From: an uncultured Clostridia bacterium
GTDB taxonomy: Bacteria; Bacillota; Clostridia; Peptostreptococcales; Anaerovoracaceae
Assembly (NCBI GenBank): GCA_947302715.1
Contig: CAMYVY010000013.1
Location: 1 to 60,426, forward strand
Length of the DNA stretch: 60,426 nucleotides
Direction: 5' to 3'
Positions 1-8,410 of the stretch are shown here, in pieces. Both the position numbers and the translations under genes were made by a program. The notes beneath the pieces were generated by a model, which did no database searches, was not told the DNA's origin, and saw only the letters and a list, made by a program, of their open reading frames with translations. How positions within the stretch are numbered: position 1 is the stretch's first letter; the number at the start of each line of letters is the position of its first letter.

Positions 1-56
1 CTGTTATTTCGGCCTGTGGTACACAGATTACCATCAAAACTGTCTCCGTGGTACAC
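1..56 (+). repeat. Partial copy of the palindrome-ended dispersed element
   Basis: The first 56 bases align without gaps, over their last 39 bases, to the right part of the 69-bp unit that makes up the tandem array at 22864-23501. Both have GCCT, GGTACA, GATTACC, TCAAAAC and end in GTGGTACAC (48-56). Roughly three quarters of positions agree by eye. The left end of this copy lies outside the window. It sits just downstream of the 3' end of the leftward transporter gene at 74-1111. Confidence 0.7.
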
Positions 57-73
57 TATTAAAGTGAGGGATG

Positions 74-1111
74 TTATTCTTTTGGCGTTTGCCTTGATTC
101 CTGGAAATTGTAATAGAGAAGGCCTGCCACAACCAATATGCAGCCTATAATGCCCCATACTGTCGGAACTTGGTGAAGGAGCACGAACCCAAACATAGAT
201 GCGAAAACGCAGTCGGCTGTTTCCCAGGCGGAAACATAGACGGAATCCACATGTCCAAGGCATAGATTGAATATGGCATGTGCTCCTATCTGACAAAGAA
301 TGGTCATGGCAACTAGAAGAATATAATCCATGGGAGGGTAGCCGAAGAAGGGCGTTCCCGTAACTATCATCGCTATCAAAAAGCAAAACCAACAGTTGGC
401 GAATAAAATAAATACATATAGGCTTCCGGACATGTTTTCTCTGCCCTTTTCTCCCAGCGCAAAGTATAGTCCCATGCACACGGCAGACATTAGCGCAAAT
501 ACATCTCCCGTAAAATGCCCCTGGCTCAGGTTGCTGTAGTCAAGACCAGCGGTTACGCATGCACCAATTATGGCCACGGTGATTCCGGCGATCTGCTTGA
601 TTCCTATTCTCTTTTTATATACAGCAATAGAGATAAAGACTACAACCAAGGGATGAAGTGCACCCAGAATTGATGCGCTTGCAATATTGGTCAGCTTTAC
701 AGCATTGAACCAACAAAAGAAATGAGCGAAAAGAAATATCCCGGCAAAGCACGCAAATGCAAGGTCCCTTCTCCCCGGCTCTTCACCTTCGGCACTTCCC
801 GGTGCTTCAAGCCCTTCTATTAAAGTCTCACTTCTGCTTCCTTTTTTCCTTCTGCTTCGATGCCACTTCCTGGTGTTGGTGAGGATCATCATCAGTTCCT
901 CGCGCTCCTTTAGGAACACGGGGATAGCGAAAAAAGGAAGGCCCATTGTAAGCCTCCAAAATCCAATGGCAAGCGACGGTGCAGTTATCGTCTTTCCAAG
1001 CACGCCCGATGTTGCACCACAGATAACGCCCAGTACAACCAGTATGCGTGCGTACCTTGATATAAATCCATCGCTGTTAACACCTGCTTCAGCCTTATTT
1101 ATCGTCTTCAA
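74..1111 (-). CDS. DMT superfamily (EamA-type) transporter
   Basis: A 345-residue protein made almost entirely of hydrophobic segments, consistent with the ten-helix EamA/drug-metabolite transporter fold; the substrate cannot be told from sequence. Two halves can be seen: an early one (GVICGATSGVLGK, then GFWRLTMGLPFFAIPVFLK) and a later one ending in GIIGCILVVAGLLYY. A charged stretch of about 35 residues near residues 70-105, rich in Arg, Lys and Glu, separates early helices and is longer than the usual loop. The start is TTG with a GGAG 12 bases upstream. The gene is divergent from the PhzF-like gene, with about 250 bases between them, and no clear terminator follows it. Confidence 0.8.
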   Translation of the reverse strand: MKTINKAEAGVNSDGFISRYARILVVLGVICGATSGVLGKTITAPSLAIGFWRLTMGLPFFAIPVFLKEREELMMILTNTRKWHRSRRKKGSRSETLIEGLEAPGSAEGEEPGRRDLAFACFAGIFLFAHFFCWFNAVKLTNIASASILGALHPLVVVFISIAVYKKRIGIKQIAGITVAIIGACVTAGLDYSNLSQGHFTGDVFALMSAVCMGLYFALGEKGRENMSGSLYVFILFANCWFCFLIAMIVTGTPFFGYPPMDYILLVAMTILCQIGAHAIFNLCLGHVDSVYVSAWETADCVFASMFGFVLLHQVPTVWGIIGCILVVAGLLYYNFQESRQTPKE

Positions 1112-1316
1112 TTTCTTTATCTACTCCAACAATTATTAACACGTTTCACAATGTATTATCCACAGTAAACCACAGGTATTTTACCACAATTCTCATTTGT
1201 AACAAGCCATATTATTAAAACATGGATTACTTCTTTTGATTGGCACCCAAATCGGTAATTCCGGTTTTGACGTCAAGGGTCGCTTAACAAAAAACATACA
1301 TGTAAGCCTAATACTA

Positions 1317-1325
1317 TGGTAGAAT
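1317..1325 (+). promoter_or_regulatory. Extended -10 promoter element of the phzF-like gene
   Basis: TGGTAGAAT is an extended -10 (TGnTAnnnT). No good -35 box is seen 17 bases upstream. Transcription would begin near 1332, which excludes the in-frame ATG at 1327 and supports the start at 1360. The same nine bases precede the murE-like gene at 10088 and the DUF1015 gene at 54563. Confidence 0.45.
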
Positions 1326-1359
1326 TATGGAAACGAAAGTATCAAGACGGAGGTGCAAC

Positions 1360-2307
1360 ATGAGATTCTTTATCGCAGACGCTTTTTCAAATGAGATCTT
1401 TGGTGGGAACCCAGCGGGGGTGGTTTTGATTCCGGAAGGCTGCGATTTCCCCGACGATGAAACATTGCGAAAAACTGCGGCCGAGCTCAGATATTCGGAA
1501 ACGGCATTTATCAAAACTGCCTCCGGCGGCAAAAGCGAGTATCAAGTAAGATACTTCACTCCGGCAGCCGAGGTCGACCTTTGCGGGCATGCGACTATCG
1601 CGAGTTTTTATTGTCTTGCAAAGGCCGGGCTTCTTACAAAACCTCACGACACTGCCACTACATTCATTTCTAATGCCACAGCACATACCAAGGCAGGTGA
1701 TATCGAGATAACAGTCCAGTACGGAAAAAGCACCGCCGATGACACAAGTGAACCCGAATTTGTGATGATGGATATGGCGGAGCCAAGGCATATCGCCTCA
1801 ATTCAGGATGCGGTGGAACTCGACAGGCTCTACGATATCATGGGAAGCGAATTCGATCAAAGCCTGGGTCTTTTTCCGATGATTATTTCCACGGGACTTC
1901 CGGACATCATTCTACCCGTTTCGAATGAGGCCGATCTGCACGCATTAAAGCCGGACTTACAAGCATTGACAGAACTATCAAAGGCATATAACGTCACCGG
2001 AGTTCACGCCTTTACGATAGCGGAAAATCAAAGCGAGCAGCAAACGGATTTGGTATGCCACGCCAGGAACTTTGCGCCGCTATATGAGATTGACGAAGAA
2101 GCCGCTACCGGAACGGCGAGCGGTGCTCTTACATATTATCTGTGCCTCAACCAAAAAATCGGCACCAAGGCAACGTGCCGATTCATTCAAGGCGAAGCCA
2201 TGGGAAGGCCATCCGAGATTCTCACCACCCTGGATGCAGGAGAAACCTGTAAGATTAGAGTAGGTGGAAAAGCTGCAATCCTCGCCGAGGGAGAAATAAA
2301 TCTATAG
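1360..2307 (+). CDS. PhzF family isomerase/epimerase-like protein
   Basis: A 315-residue member of the PhzF family, which has a diaminopimelate-epimerase-like fold; its founder isomerises a phenazine precursor, but most members have unknown substrates. Family motifs are present: GGNPAGVVL near residue 15, the catalytic-type glutamate in SETAFI (E47), TPAAEVDLCGHAT (residues 67-78) and, near the C terminus, EEAATGTASGA. The start at 1360 is chosen because GGAGG lies 6 bases upstream; an in-frame ATG at 1327 lies on top of the likely promoter. The 3' end overlaps the convergent MATE gene by 6 bases. No phenazine genes are nearby, so a general metabolite-isomerase role is more likely than pigment synthesis. 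Confidence 0.85.
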   Translation: MRFFIADAFSNEIFGGNPAGVVLIPEGCDFPDDETLRKTAAELRYSETAFIKTASGGKSEYQVRYFTPAAEVDLCGHATIASFYCLAKAGLLTKPHDTATTFISNATAHTKAGDIEITVQYGKSTADDTSEPEFVMMDMAEPRHIASIQDAVELDRLYDIMGSEFDQSLGLFPMIISTGLPDIILPVSNEADLHALKPDLQALTELSKAYNVTGVHAFTIAENQSEQQTDLVCHARNFAPLYEIDEEAATGTASGALTYYLCLNQKIGTKATCRFIQGEAMGRPSEILTTLDAGETCKIRVGGKAAILAEGEINL

Positions 2308-3663
2308 GCCACGAATCATGACGTTAAGCCATTTCTTTGAAATATAGCGCTTGGTCAATATGAAGAACTTGGTCACCTCTTCTAACCGTACTATTGCCAC
2401 AGCCCAATGGATTGGAACCTTCCAAACCATTGCAGAAATAAAGGCAAGCGGAACAGCCACAAACCATACGCAAAAGCTTTCAGCTAACATTGCGAAGCGA
2501 GTGTCACCGCCTCCTCTAAGCGTCCCGGTAATGTGGATTCCGTTGTAAAGATGCAGTCCCAGGAACGCACCAATTACCAGGATAACCTTAAATGTATAGA
2601 CCTGTCCGACTGCAGACAGTCTGAAGAGGTGAGCCAGCGGCCAAGCTACTATCATGAGAATTGCACCAAGGGTTACACCCAGGATTGTCCCAACCTTGAG
2701 GAGGTGTTTGGACATTTCCCAGGTTTCTTCTCTCTTGCCCTCGCCCAGCTTCTCACCGACCAAAATCAAGGTTGCATCTCCGATACTGAATCCGGCAAAG
2801 GAGAATATATTCGCTATTGTGTTCGCCGCCTGGAATGCAGCAAACTCAGTCGTTCCTATACGGTTAAACGCAGCGACATACATCGACTGGCCCAAACTCC
2901 ACAACAGCTCGTTTATCGTTGTCGGGGTCGCATTCTTAACAACCCTCTTCACAAAGGCTTTCTCCCATCCGAAAAAGCTTAGAATATTCCCTTTGAAGAC
3001 ATTGTTGTTTCTCGAGGCAAAAAACAGCATCAAAACCACATCGAGTCCCCTCGCTATTGCAGTGGCCAAGGCAGCCCCGGCAACACCCATCTGAGGCGCG
3101 CCGAATTTTCCGAATATCAGAATGTAATTTAAAAGCGTATTCGTTGTAAAAATCAGAGTACTTGAAATCATAGGTACCCTGGACTGCTGGGTAGCTTTAA
3201 ACGCCATCTCCAAAGGTGCGGATATGGCAAGAAAGAAAAAGTTGAAGCTATTTATTCTTACATATTCCCTTGCCAGTTCGTGAACAGCCGGATCACGGGT
3301 ATAGAAGCCAAGGATACTATCTACTCCGAAGTAAACGCCTAAATAAAACATGAGCGCCACACTCGCCAGTATGGTTATATCCAGTCCTGCGACTTTTCTG
3401 ATATTCTTCATATCCCCGACGCCATAAAATTGCGCCATAAAAGTGGCTGACCCACCGATCAGCCCAAACAGGAACATAAAATGTATTGAGAAAATTTGGG
3501 AACCAACTCCTACAGCAGCGAGCTCCGTCTCCCCCAGGAAGCCAACCATCAGATTGTCAACCATGCTTAAGGTGGAGGATACAATGCCCTGTATAGCTAT
3601 TGGAATTGCAAGTCTTGCTAATTTTTTGTTGAGTTTCTTCTTGTCTAATACTATCTCAGCCAT
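2302..3663 (-). CDS. MATE family multidrug/sodium exporter
   Basis: A 453-residue integral membrane protein with twelve predicted helices in two similar halves, typical of MATE (NorM/DinF) exporters, which expel cationic drugs or metabolites in exchange for Na+ or H+. The N-terminal half carries the family pattern around LARLAIPIAIQGIVSSTLSMVDNLMVGFLG, and a second symmetrical pattern follows from about residue 240 (ATPTTINELLWSLGQSMYVAAFN). The ATG at 3663 lacks a clear ribosome site and lies two bases after the stop of the dCMP deaminase gene, so translation is probably coupled. The end overlaps the convergent phzF-like gene by 6 bases. Confidence 0.88.
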   Translation of the reverse strand: MAEIVLDKKKLNKKLARLAIPIAIQGIVSSTLSMVDNLMVGFLGETELAAVGVGSQIFSIHFMFLFGLIGGSATFMAQFYGVGDMKNIRKVAGLDITILASVALMFYLGVYFGVDSILGFYTRDPAVHELAREYVRINSFNFFFLAISAPLEMAFKATQQSRVPMISSTLIFTTNTLLNYILIFGKFGAPQMGVAGAALATAIARGLDVVLMLFFASRNNNVFKGNILSFFGWEKAFVKRVVKNATPTTINELLWSLGQSMYVAAFNRIGTTEFAAFQAANTIANIFSFAGFSIGDATLILVGEKLGEGKREETWEMSKHLLKVGTILGVTLGAILMIVAWPLAHLFRLSAVGQVYTFKVILVIGAFLGLHLYNGIHITGTLRGGGDTRFAMLAESFCVWFVAVPLAFISAMVWKVPIHWAVAIVRLEEVTKFFILTKRYISKKWLNVMIRGL

Positions 3664-3665
3664 TT

Positions 3666-4184
3666 TTAATCATGTGCCATTATTACGCGCTTTCCCGCTT
3701 CCTCCAGAAGCTCCATGGAAAGCTCATCAGGATATCCTTCTTTAACAACGATTTTATCAATTCCGGCGTTTATTATCATCTTTGCACAGATAACGCAGGG
3801 TTGATGGGTTATATAAATAGATGCGCCTTCGATGCTTTGACCGAGGGTAGCCGCCTGGATTATCGCGTTTTGCTCGGCATGCAGCGCTCTGCAGAGTTCA
3901 TGACGCTCGCCGGACGGAACCCCGAGTTTTTCTCTAAGGCATCCGCCGAGGTCCGCACAGTGGGATAGCCCCCTTGGTGCTCCATTGTAACCGGTGGCTA
4001 TAATGTGCTTATCCTTCACTATCACCGCACCCACATGGCGACGCAGGCATGTCGACCTTTTGGCGGTAAGTTCTGCCATCTCCATAAAGTATTCATCCCA
4101 CGTGGGACGTTCCGCTTCACCGACGGCACCGGAGCTAAGGCCGGCAGAATTCTCATCATCAAAAGCAATATCTCTAAAATACAC
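3666..4184 (-). CDS. Deoxycytidylate (dCMP) deaminase, ComEB type
   Basis: A 172-residue cytidine/deoxycytidylate deaminase that converts dCMP to dUMP for thymidylate synthesis. The zinc site is complete: the His-Ala-Glu in [11 protein letters not shown] and the PCVICAKMI pair of cysteines. The substrate-loop pattern [12 protein letters not shown] is typical of dCMP deaminases rather than cytidine deaminases. The start appears to be GTG at 4184, giving about 28 residues ahead of the usual family start at [15 protein letters not shown] lies about 14 bases upstream, so the start is not certain. It lies between truA and the MATE gene on the same strand. Confidence 0.85.
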   Translation of the reverse strand: MYFRDIAFDDENSAGLSSGAVGEAERPTWDEYFMEMAELTAKRSTCLRRHVGAVIVKDKHIIATGYNGAPRGLSHCADLGGCLREKLGVPSGERHELCRALHAEQNAIIQAATLGQSIEGASIYITHQPCVICAKMIINAGIDKIVVKEGYPDELSMELLEEAGKRVIMAHD

Positions 4185-4267
4185 GACTACACCAAAATCC
4201 TTCTCTATTAATCTTTATCCAATAATTCATTCTATATTACATTCTCATTTTTTGCAAATATCGAGCC

Positions 4268-5140
4268 TCATACAATGCTTGCATAATCAGGAATCTCGTC
4301 TTTATCAAAGTATATTACGGCGAGATAGAGTCCCTCTGCAGGGGCCGTATGCCCCGCCAATCTTCTGTCCTTCGCCTCAATCGCCTCGCTAACGGAATCC
4401 GGTTCGCGTTTTCCAAGGCCCACCTCGACCAAGGTCCCAACTATTATTCTCACCATATTGTAGAGAAAACCGTCACCGGTAACTTCTATGACCAAATCAT
4501 CTATGTTTCCATTTGAATTTGAATCAGCAGATGTTATTATCTTCAAGCTGTAAATGGTTCTTACCGTTGTCTCTCTCGGGATTCCACCGGAAGACTGAAA
4601 GCAGGCAAAGTCGTGTACACCAACGATATGTCCTGCAGCCTCCCTCATCTTTTCTACATCAAGGGCGACTGCTGCTTCCGAGTCATTTTCCTCATCGTTA
4701 ACAGCTTCTCTAAGTCCATCAACAAAATAGCAGTAATTACGCCTAAAGATATCGGGCTGCCCTGTGCTTAATATGTATCTATATGTCTTACCCTTACAAT
4801 CAAAGCGAGCATGGAAGTCCTCGGGAACCTCTCTGCAATCCACAATCCTAATGTCTCCCGGCTTCGTTCCAGCCCCGGTTCTTCCCTCTGAAAGAAGGTT
4901 GTTTACTGCAGCTTTGATGTTGGCAACAGGTATTCCGAAATCCCCGCTGAAGCTGCAACACTGGCCAAGTGCATGAACCCCGGCATCGGTTCTGCTTGTT
5001 CCGTTTACGTGGACATCAAAACCGATCACCTTGGAGAGAGCCTCTTGAAGTGTGCCTTGAACGGTTCTTAGCCCCGGTTGCTCCTGCCATCCGTGAAATG
5101 CGCTTCCGTCATATTCAATTGTTAGAAGAACGTTTTTCAT
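4268..5140 (-). CDS. truA: tRNA pseudouridine(38-40) synthase TruA
   Basis: Makes pseudouridine at positions 38-40 in the anticodon arm of many tRNAs. The protein (290 residues from the ATG at 5140) opens with the family pattern TIEYDGSAFHGWQ and carries the catalytic aspartate in SRTDAGVHA (D52). The second half has FACFQSSGG and the GFLYNMVRIIVGTL motif. Length is a little above the usual 245-270 because of acidic insertions near residue 150. A TTG two codons upstream is the other candidate start; neither has a strong ribosome site. It follows the prepilin peptidase gene closely on the same strand. Confidence 0.93.
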   Translation of the reverse strand: MKNVLLTIEYDGSAFHGWQEQPGLRTVQGTLQEALSKVIGFDVHVNGTSRTDAGVHALGQCCSFSGDFGIPVANIKAAVNNLLSEGRTGAGTKPGDIRIVDCREVPEDFHARFDCKGKTYRYILSTGQPDIFRRNYCYFVDGLREAVNDEENDSEAAVALDVEKMREAAGHIVGVHDFACFQSSGGIPRETTVRTIYSLKIITSADSNSNGNIDDLVIEVTGDGFLYNMVRIIVGTLVEVGLGKREPDSVSEAIEAKDRRLAGHTAPAEGLYLAVIYFDKDEIPDYASIV

Positions 5141-5162
5141 ACCCAAAGAAAGAGTTCATCAA

Positions 5163-5876
5163 TCATATAATCAGCGACATATCCCAGAAGAAAACTATGT
5201 ATGCGGCAGCCGCCGCAGCTATGTACGGAACCATCGGCTGGGTGTCGGTCTTTTTCATCTTCTTTCGTGCAAGCTGCACAACAAACCAGGCGGCGCTTAC
5301 CAGAGTTGATACAACAAAGATAAAGAGTATTCCCTTTGGACCTCCTATCAATCCAAGGACGGCATAGAGTTTAATATCTCCTCCTCCAAGAGCCATCTTT
5401 TGATAGAGGAGCCTTCCGACCCCTGCGATTATTCCCATTAGCGCAAAGCCTATCAGCGCGCCGTAAACCGCCTGAATCCAAGATGAATGGTATTGCAAAA
5501 ACCCTAAGCCTGTAACCGCAAGTAAAATAAGCAGCTGGTCTGGCACTATTCTATACTTGATGTCTGCAATTGAGAGTTCCAACAGAATCCAAAGAGCGAT
5601 GGTTCCCGGAAGCGCAAACTGCCAGTCATCCACCGCCATTTTTATATTCAGAATAACAAAAGCCATGGTAAATATATATTTCCAGGGATGGCTTTTGACA
5701 CGCTGAACGTAGGGATCCTTCATCTCCGGAGTGGGTTCTTCGCCGTAGTCACAAAACCACACGGCGGGCATCTTGTTAAAAAAATACACTGCCCCGTTCC
5801 CCTCGAGAATTCCGATTAGAATCGCCACAAGGCACTTTATAATTTGTAGTGATAACAGTATCGTTCTCTCGCTCAT
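5163..5876 (-). CDS. Prepilin peptidase (A24 family), short form
   Basis: A 237-residue membrane protein with the two catalytic aspartates of type IV prepilin peptidases: D105 in ADIKYRIVPD and D167 in the GGGDIKLYA motif. Such enzymes cut the leader of type IV pilin and competence pseudopilins at the cytoplasmic side of the membrane. The N-terminal region holds the peptidase-type hydrophobic lead but lacks the two CxxC pairs of the PilD zinc/methylase domain, so methylation of pilins is not expected from the sequence. No pilin or pilus assembly gene is in the window. It is the first of a leftward run with truA, the dCMP deaminase and the MATE gene. Confidence 0.8.
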   Translation of the reverse strand: MSERTILLSLQIIKCLVAILIGILEGNGAVYFFNKMPAVWFCDYGEEPTPEMKDPYVQRVKSHPWKYIFTMAFVILNIKMAVDDWQFALPGTIALWILLELSIADIKYRIVPDQLLILLAVTGLGFLQYHSSWIQAVYGALIGFALMGIIAGVGRLLYQKMALGGGDIKLYAVLGLIGGPKGILFIFVVSTLVSAAWFVVQLARKKMKKTDTQPMVPYIAAAAAAYIVFFWDMSLII

Positions 5877-6026
5877 ACTTCATACTACCATAATCGCCAT
5901 TTATCGTCCATTATAAAATGCGTAGCACCCCCTCATTTCTCTTTATAAATCATACGATACGCAGTACTGTAATCTGGGTGGAATAGTAGGCCTTGGACGA
6001 TGAAATATTAGCCTCATAAAAACAAG

Positions 6027-6091
6027 GACTTTCGGGAGTGTGATGAATTCGCCCTACGGGCTCAAACAACATCACACTCCAAACGAAAGTC
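6027..6091 (-). terminator. Long hairpin terminator after the sigma/VWA operon
   Basis: GACTTTCG and AGTGTGATG pair with CATCACACT and CGAAAGTC around an inner GCCC/GGGC hairpin. Read on the minus strand the stem is followed by CTTGTTTTTATG. It ends the leftward transcript of the VWA gene. Confidence 0.75.
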
Positions 6092-6113
6092 TCATTTTCA
6101 TTTCGGAATATTT

Positions 6114-7655
6114 CTATTTGTAGCTGTTGATTATGCGGACAATCACATCGTGGAGGAGTTCCACCGTATAGTCTCCCACAATCGGTTCGAGGTGCGATTC
6201 ACCCACTCCCGAATCATCCGTCAGGAATACGTAGGTACCGTCGGTCGCAATTGCAAGCGCACGTCCGAAGATCTCGGTATCTCTTTCAGCATTTGATGCA
6301 ACCACAGGAACCAAATGGATTCCTCTCGCTGCTGCCGATCTCACTGCTCCGTCAATCACACCCTCGGTTCCGTAATGAGGAGGAGCATCAAAGATCAGGA
6401 AGGCGACCTTGTTGCAATCTTCTCTCCATTCATCGTTTGACGTAATGGTTTCGGCGAGGATATCCGCTACAGCTTCAGGAGCATCTCCTCCACCGGACGC
6501 ATATTCATCGCTGAACTGCTTCTGAACTGTCGCAAGGTTCTGTGTGAATTCGTTGGTCTTGGTTACATATTCATCCTCCGCATCCCTATAGAAGTTCGTG
6601 GAGAACCAAACGGTGCTGTCGGCGGTTTCCTCCGCAATCGCAGCGAAATCCATCTGTAAATACGCAAGTTCATCTCCCATGGATCCGGTGGTATCTACAA
6701 TAAACATAACCTGAGTTTCGACCTTGTCCTGAGCCCTCTTTGGTATAACCATGCTAACATCATCAAGGATCGATACGGAGACAGACGATTGAAAGTCCTC
6801 TCCACTCGATACCGCAACTTCGAGCGCCGCTTCGACTTCGTTTGAAATCACGTAGCCCGGAGTCGTTCCTTCCGGATAGAAAAGATAGCAGACTCCGTCC
6901 TTATTGGACTTCGCCGTCCATACGTCTTTATCATATTCATCGTAGAGCGTAACCTCTTCGCCCTCCAATGGATTCCCCGATTCATCCGCCACGGTGACTT
7001 TGATGCGGAATCTTGGATCGATTCCGTATGATGGGAATTCGATTATTCCGGAGCTCACGAGATTTGTGAAGAAAGGCCAGTTATCGTTATCGCGCCACTC
7101 GGCTGCAGTAAGAACAAAGGCTTCTCCCTGGGATGGCAGCTCATCTATGTTGATATCAATATCTCCATCTGTAGGCTCACCCACGATGCAGGTCTCACCT
7201 TCCGCGGCAGCCTCCACCGAAGCATCTTCTGCATTCGTATCCGCTTCCACTGATGGCGAGGCAGCTCCGCTTGCGTCAGTCGCCTCTTTAGCTTCATCGG
7301 ATTCCATGGCTTCTTCCGTCACAGTTGAAGATTCAGGTTTTTCTTCTGTCGTTGAAGCAAGTTTTAGACCGAAAAAGTTTTGAGCTACAGGGATTCCAAC
7401 AATAATCGCCAGGACAACGCATGCAATGGCAACGGAGATTTTCTGGAGATGCTGACTGTTAAAGCCTTTTCCCTTTCTTATCTTTGACTGACGCTCGTTG
7501 TTCATTGCCATCTGAACCCAACTGTTTCCCTTGTAGCCCGGCGGTATTATTTTCTCATAGTCAGCTTCCTTGACTTCGACCTCGTTATTCTGAGCTTCTT
7601 CCACATATTCATCTTTAACAAGACCAATTGCATCTTGAAGTTTTTCACTCTTCAT
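6114..7655 (-). CDS. Membrane-anchored von Willebrand factor A domain protein, likely partner of the ECF sigma factor
   Basis: A 513-residue single-pass protein. Residues 1-70 are cytoplasmic and charged, one helix spans about 73-95, then comes an acidic Ser/Thr/Glu/Ala linker (100-170), an Ig-like region near 215-280 with a carboxypeptidase-regulatory/Cna-B feel (GNPLEGEEVTLYDE), and a VWA domain from about 315 to the end. The metal site (MIDAS) pattern DTTGSM is present at D321. The gene starts 48 bases after the sigma factor, with GAGGG at its ribosome site. A short cytoplasmic segment plus one helix, encoded straight after an ECF sigma gene, is the usual layout of an anti-sigma factor, so sensing by the outer VWA domain is a reasonable inference; no known anti-sigma domain was recognised. 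Confidence 0.78.
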   Translation of the reverse strand: MKSEKLQDAIGLVKDEYVEEAQNNEVEVKEADYEKIIPPGYKGNSWVQMAMNNERQSKIRKGKGFNSQHLQKISVAIACVVLAIIVGIPVAQNFFGLKLASTTEEKPESSTVTEEAMESDEAKEATDASGAASPSVEADTNAEDASVEAAAEGETCIVGEPTDGDIDINIDELPSQGEAFVLTAAEWRDNDNWPFFTNLVSSGIIEFPSYGIDPRFRIKVTVADESGNPLEGEEVTLYDEYDKDVWTAKSNKDGVCYLFYPEGTTPGYVISNEVEAALEVAVSSGEDFQSSVSVSILDDVSMVIPKRAQDKVETQVMFIVDTTGSMGDELAYLQMDFAAIAEETADSTVWFSTNFYRDAEDEYVTKTNEFTQNLATVQKQFSDEYASGGGDAPEAVADILAETITSNDEWREDCNKVAFLIFDAPPHYGTEGVIDGAVRSAAARGIHLVPVVASNAERDTEIFGRALAIATDGTYVFLTDDSGVGESHLEPIVGDYTVELLHDVIVRIINSYK

Positions 7656-7703
7656 ATTAAAATACCCTCTTTTTAAATGTTTCTCAGTTGAACATTCTAT
7701 TTA

Positions 7704-8291
7704 TCAGATGATGATTCCTTGCTCTTCCAGGAAAAGTCTAAGGTCGTCCCTCGTCCGCTTCAGCGTCATCTTGACCTTGCTCTCGGTAAAGCCAAAGCGA
7801 TCCGAGATTTCCTTAATGGAATCAAAATACCAATACCTCGAGAGAAAAATCTTTCTCTCATCTTCGTTTCTCTCTGATAGATAGGTTTCTATCAAAGTTT
7901 TCAGTTCCTCTGCTTCGAGTCCTTCATCAATTTTTCTCCCATCCGGAATCACTTCTTCAAATTCGTCCAGTGTTAGAATTGCCTCCCCTCCGCCTCTTTT
8001 CTCGGCATAGTGCGCGCGCAGTTTTTTTAAAGACAGATTCCTGGTAATTCGCGCAAGAAAAATGCGAAAGATGTTCGGTCTGGTCGGCGGTATGGTATTC
8101 CAGGCGCCCAAATATGTGTCGTTTACACATTCCGATACATCCTCGGGGTTATCTATGATATTTCCTGAAACCTTCCTGAGATACGGATCGTATTTATTCT
8201 GAGTCTCCAGTATCGCACGCTCATCGCGTGCAAAATACAAATCTATAATCTCAGCATCGGATTTTTTGTTCATAGTACTATTGTTCATCAT
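7704..8291 (-). CDS. RNA polymerase sigma factor, ECF (sigma-70 family)
   Basis: A 195-residue group 4 sigma factor. Region 2 is seen at about residues 25-85 (DNPEDVSECVNDTYLGAW and then FLARITRNLSLKKLR) and region 4 at about 125-185, with the helix-turn-helix SIKEISDRFGFTESKVKMTLKRTR. The ATG at 8291 follows GAGG. It is the first gene of a two-gene leftward unit with the VWA membrane protein and is separated from the upstream murE-like gene by a hairpin terminator. An autoregulated promoter is likely but no recognisable ECF promoter could be assigned in the short upstream gap. Confidence 0.88.
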   Translation of the reverse strand: MMNNSTMNKKSDAEIIDLYFARDERAILETQNKYDPYLRKVSGNIIDNPEDVSECVNDTYLGAWNTIPPTRPNIFRIFLARITRNLSLKKLRAHYAEKRGGGEAILTLDEFEEVIPDGRKIDEGLEAEELKTLIETYLSERNEDERKIFLSRYWYFDSIKEISDRFGFTESKVKMTLKRTRDDLRLFLEEQGIII

Positions 8292-8325
8292 TCATCATCC
8301 TCAACGGATTCCCTTCGGAATACCA

Positions 8326-8352
8326 AGAGACAACCCACAAGGAGCCGTCTCT
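8326..8352 (-). terminator. Hairpin after the leftward murE-like gene
   Basis: AGAGAC pairs with GTCTCT around a 15-base loop containing GGCTCC. The T-run on the minus strand is weak (TCTTGG). A similar GAGACGGCTC stem ends the lipoprotein gene at 47679-47704. It probably separates the murE-like transcript from the sigma gene. Confidence 0.5.
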
Positions 8353-8410
8353 AACAAAAGGCCTTTCACCTATACAGTACCCATAAGAGAAGATGCGTCA
8401 CATCTACTAA

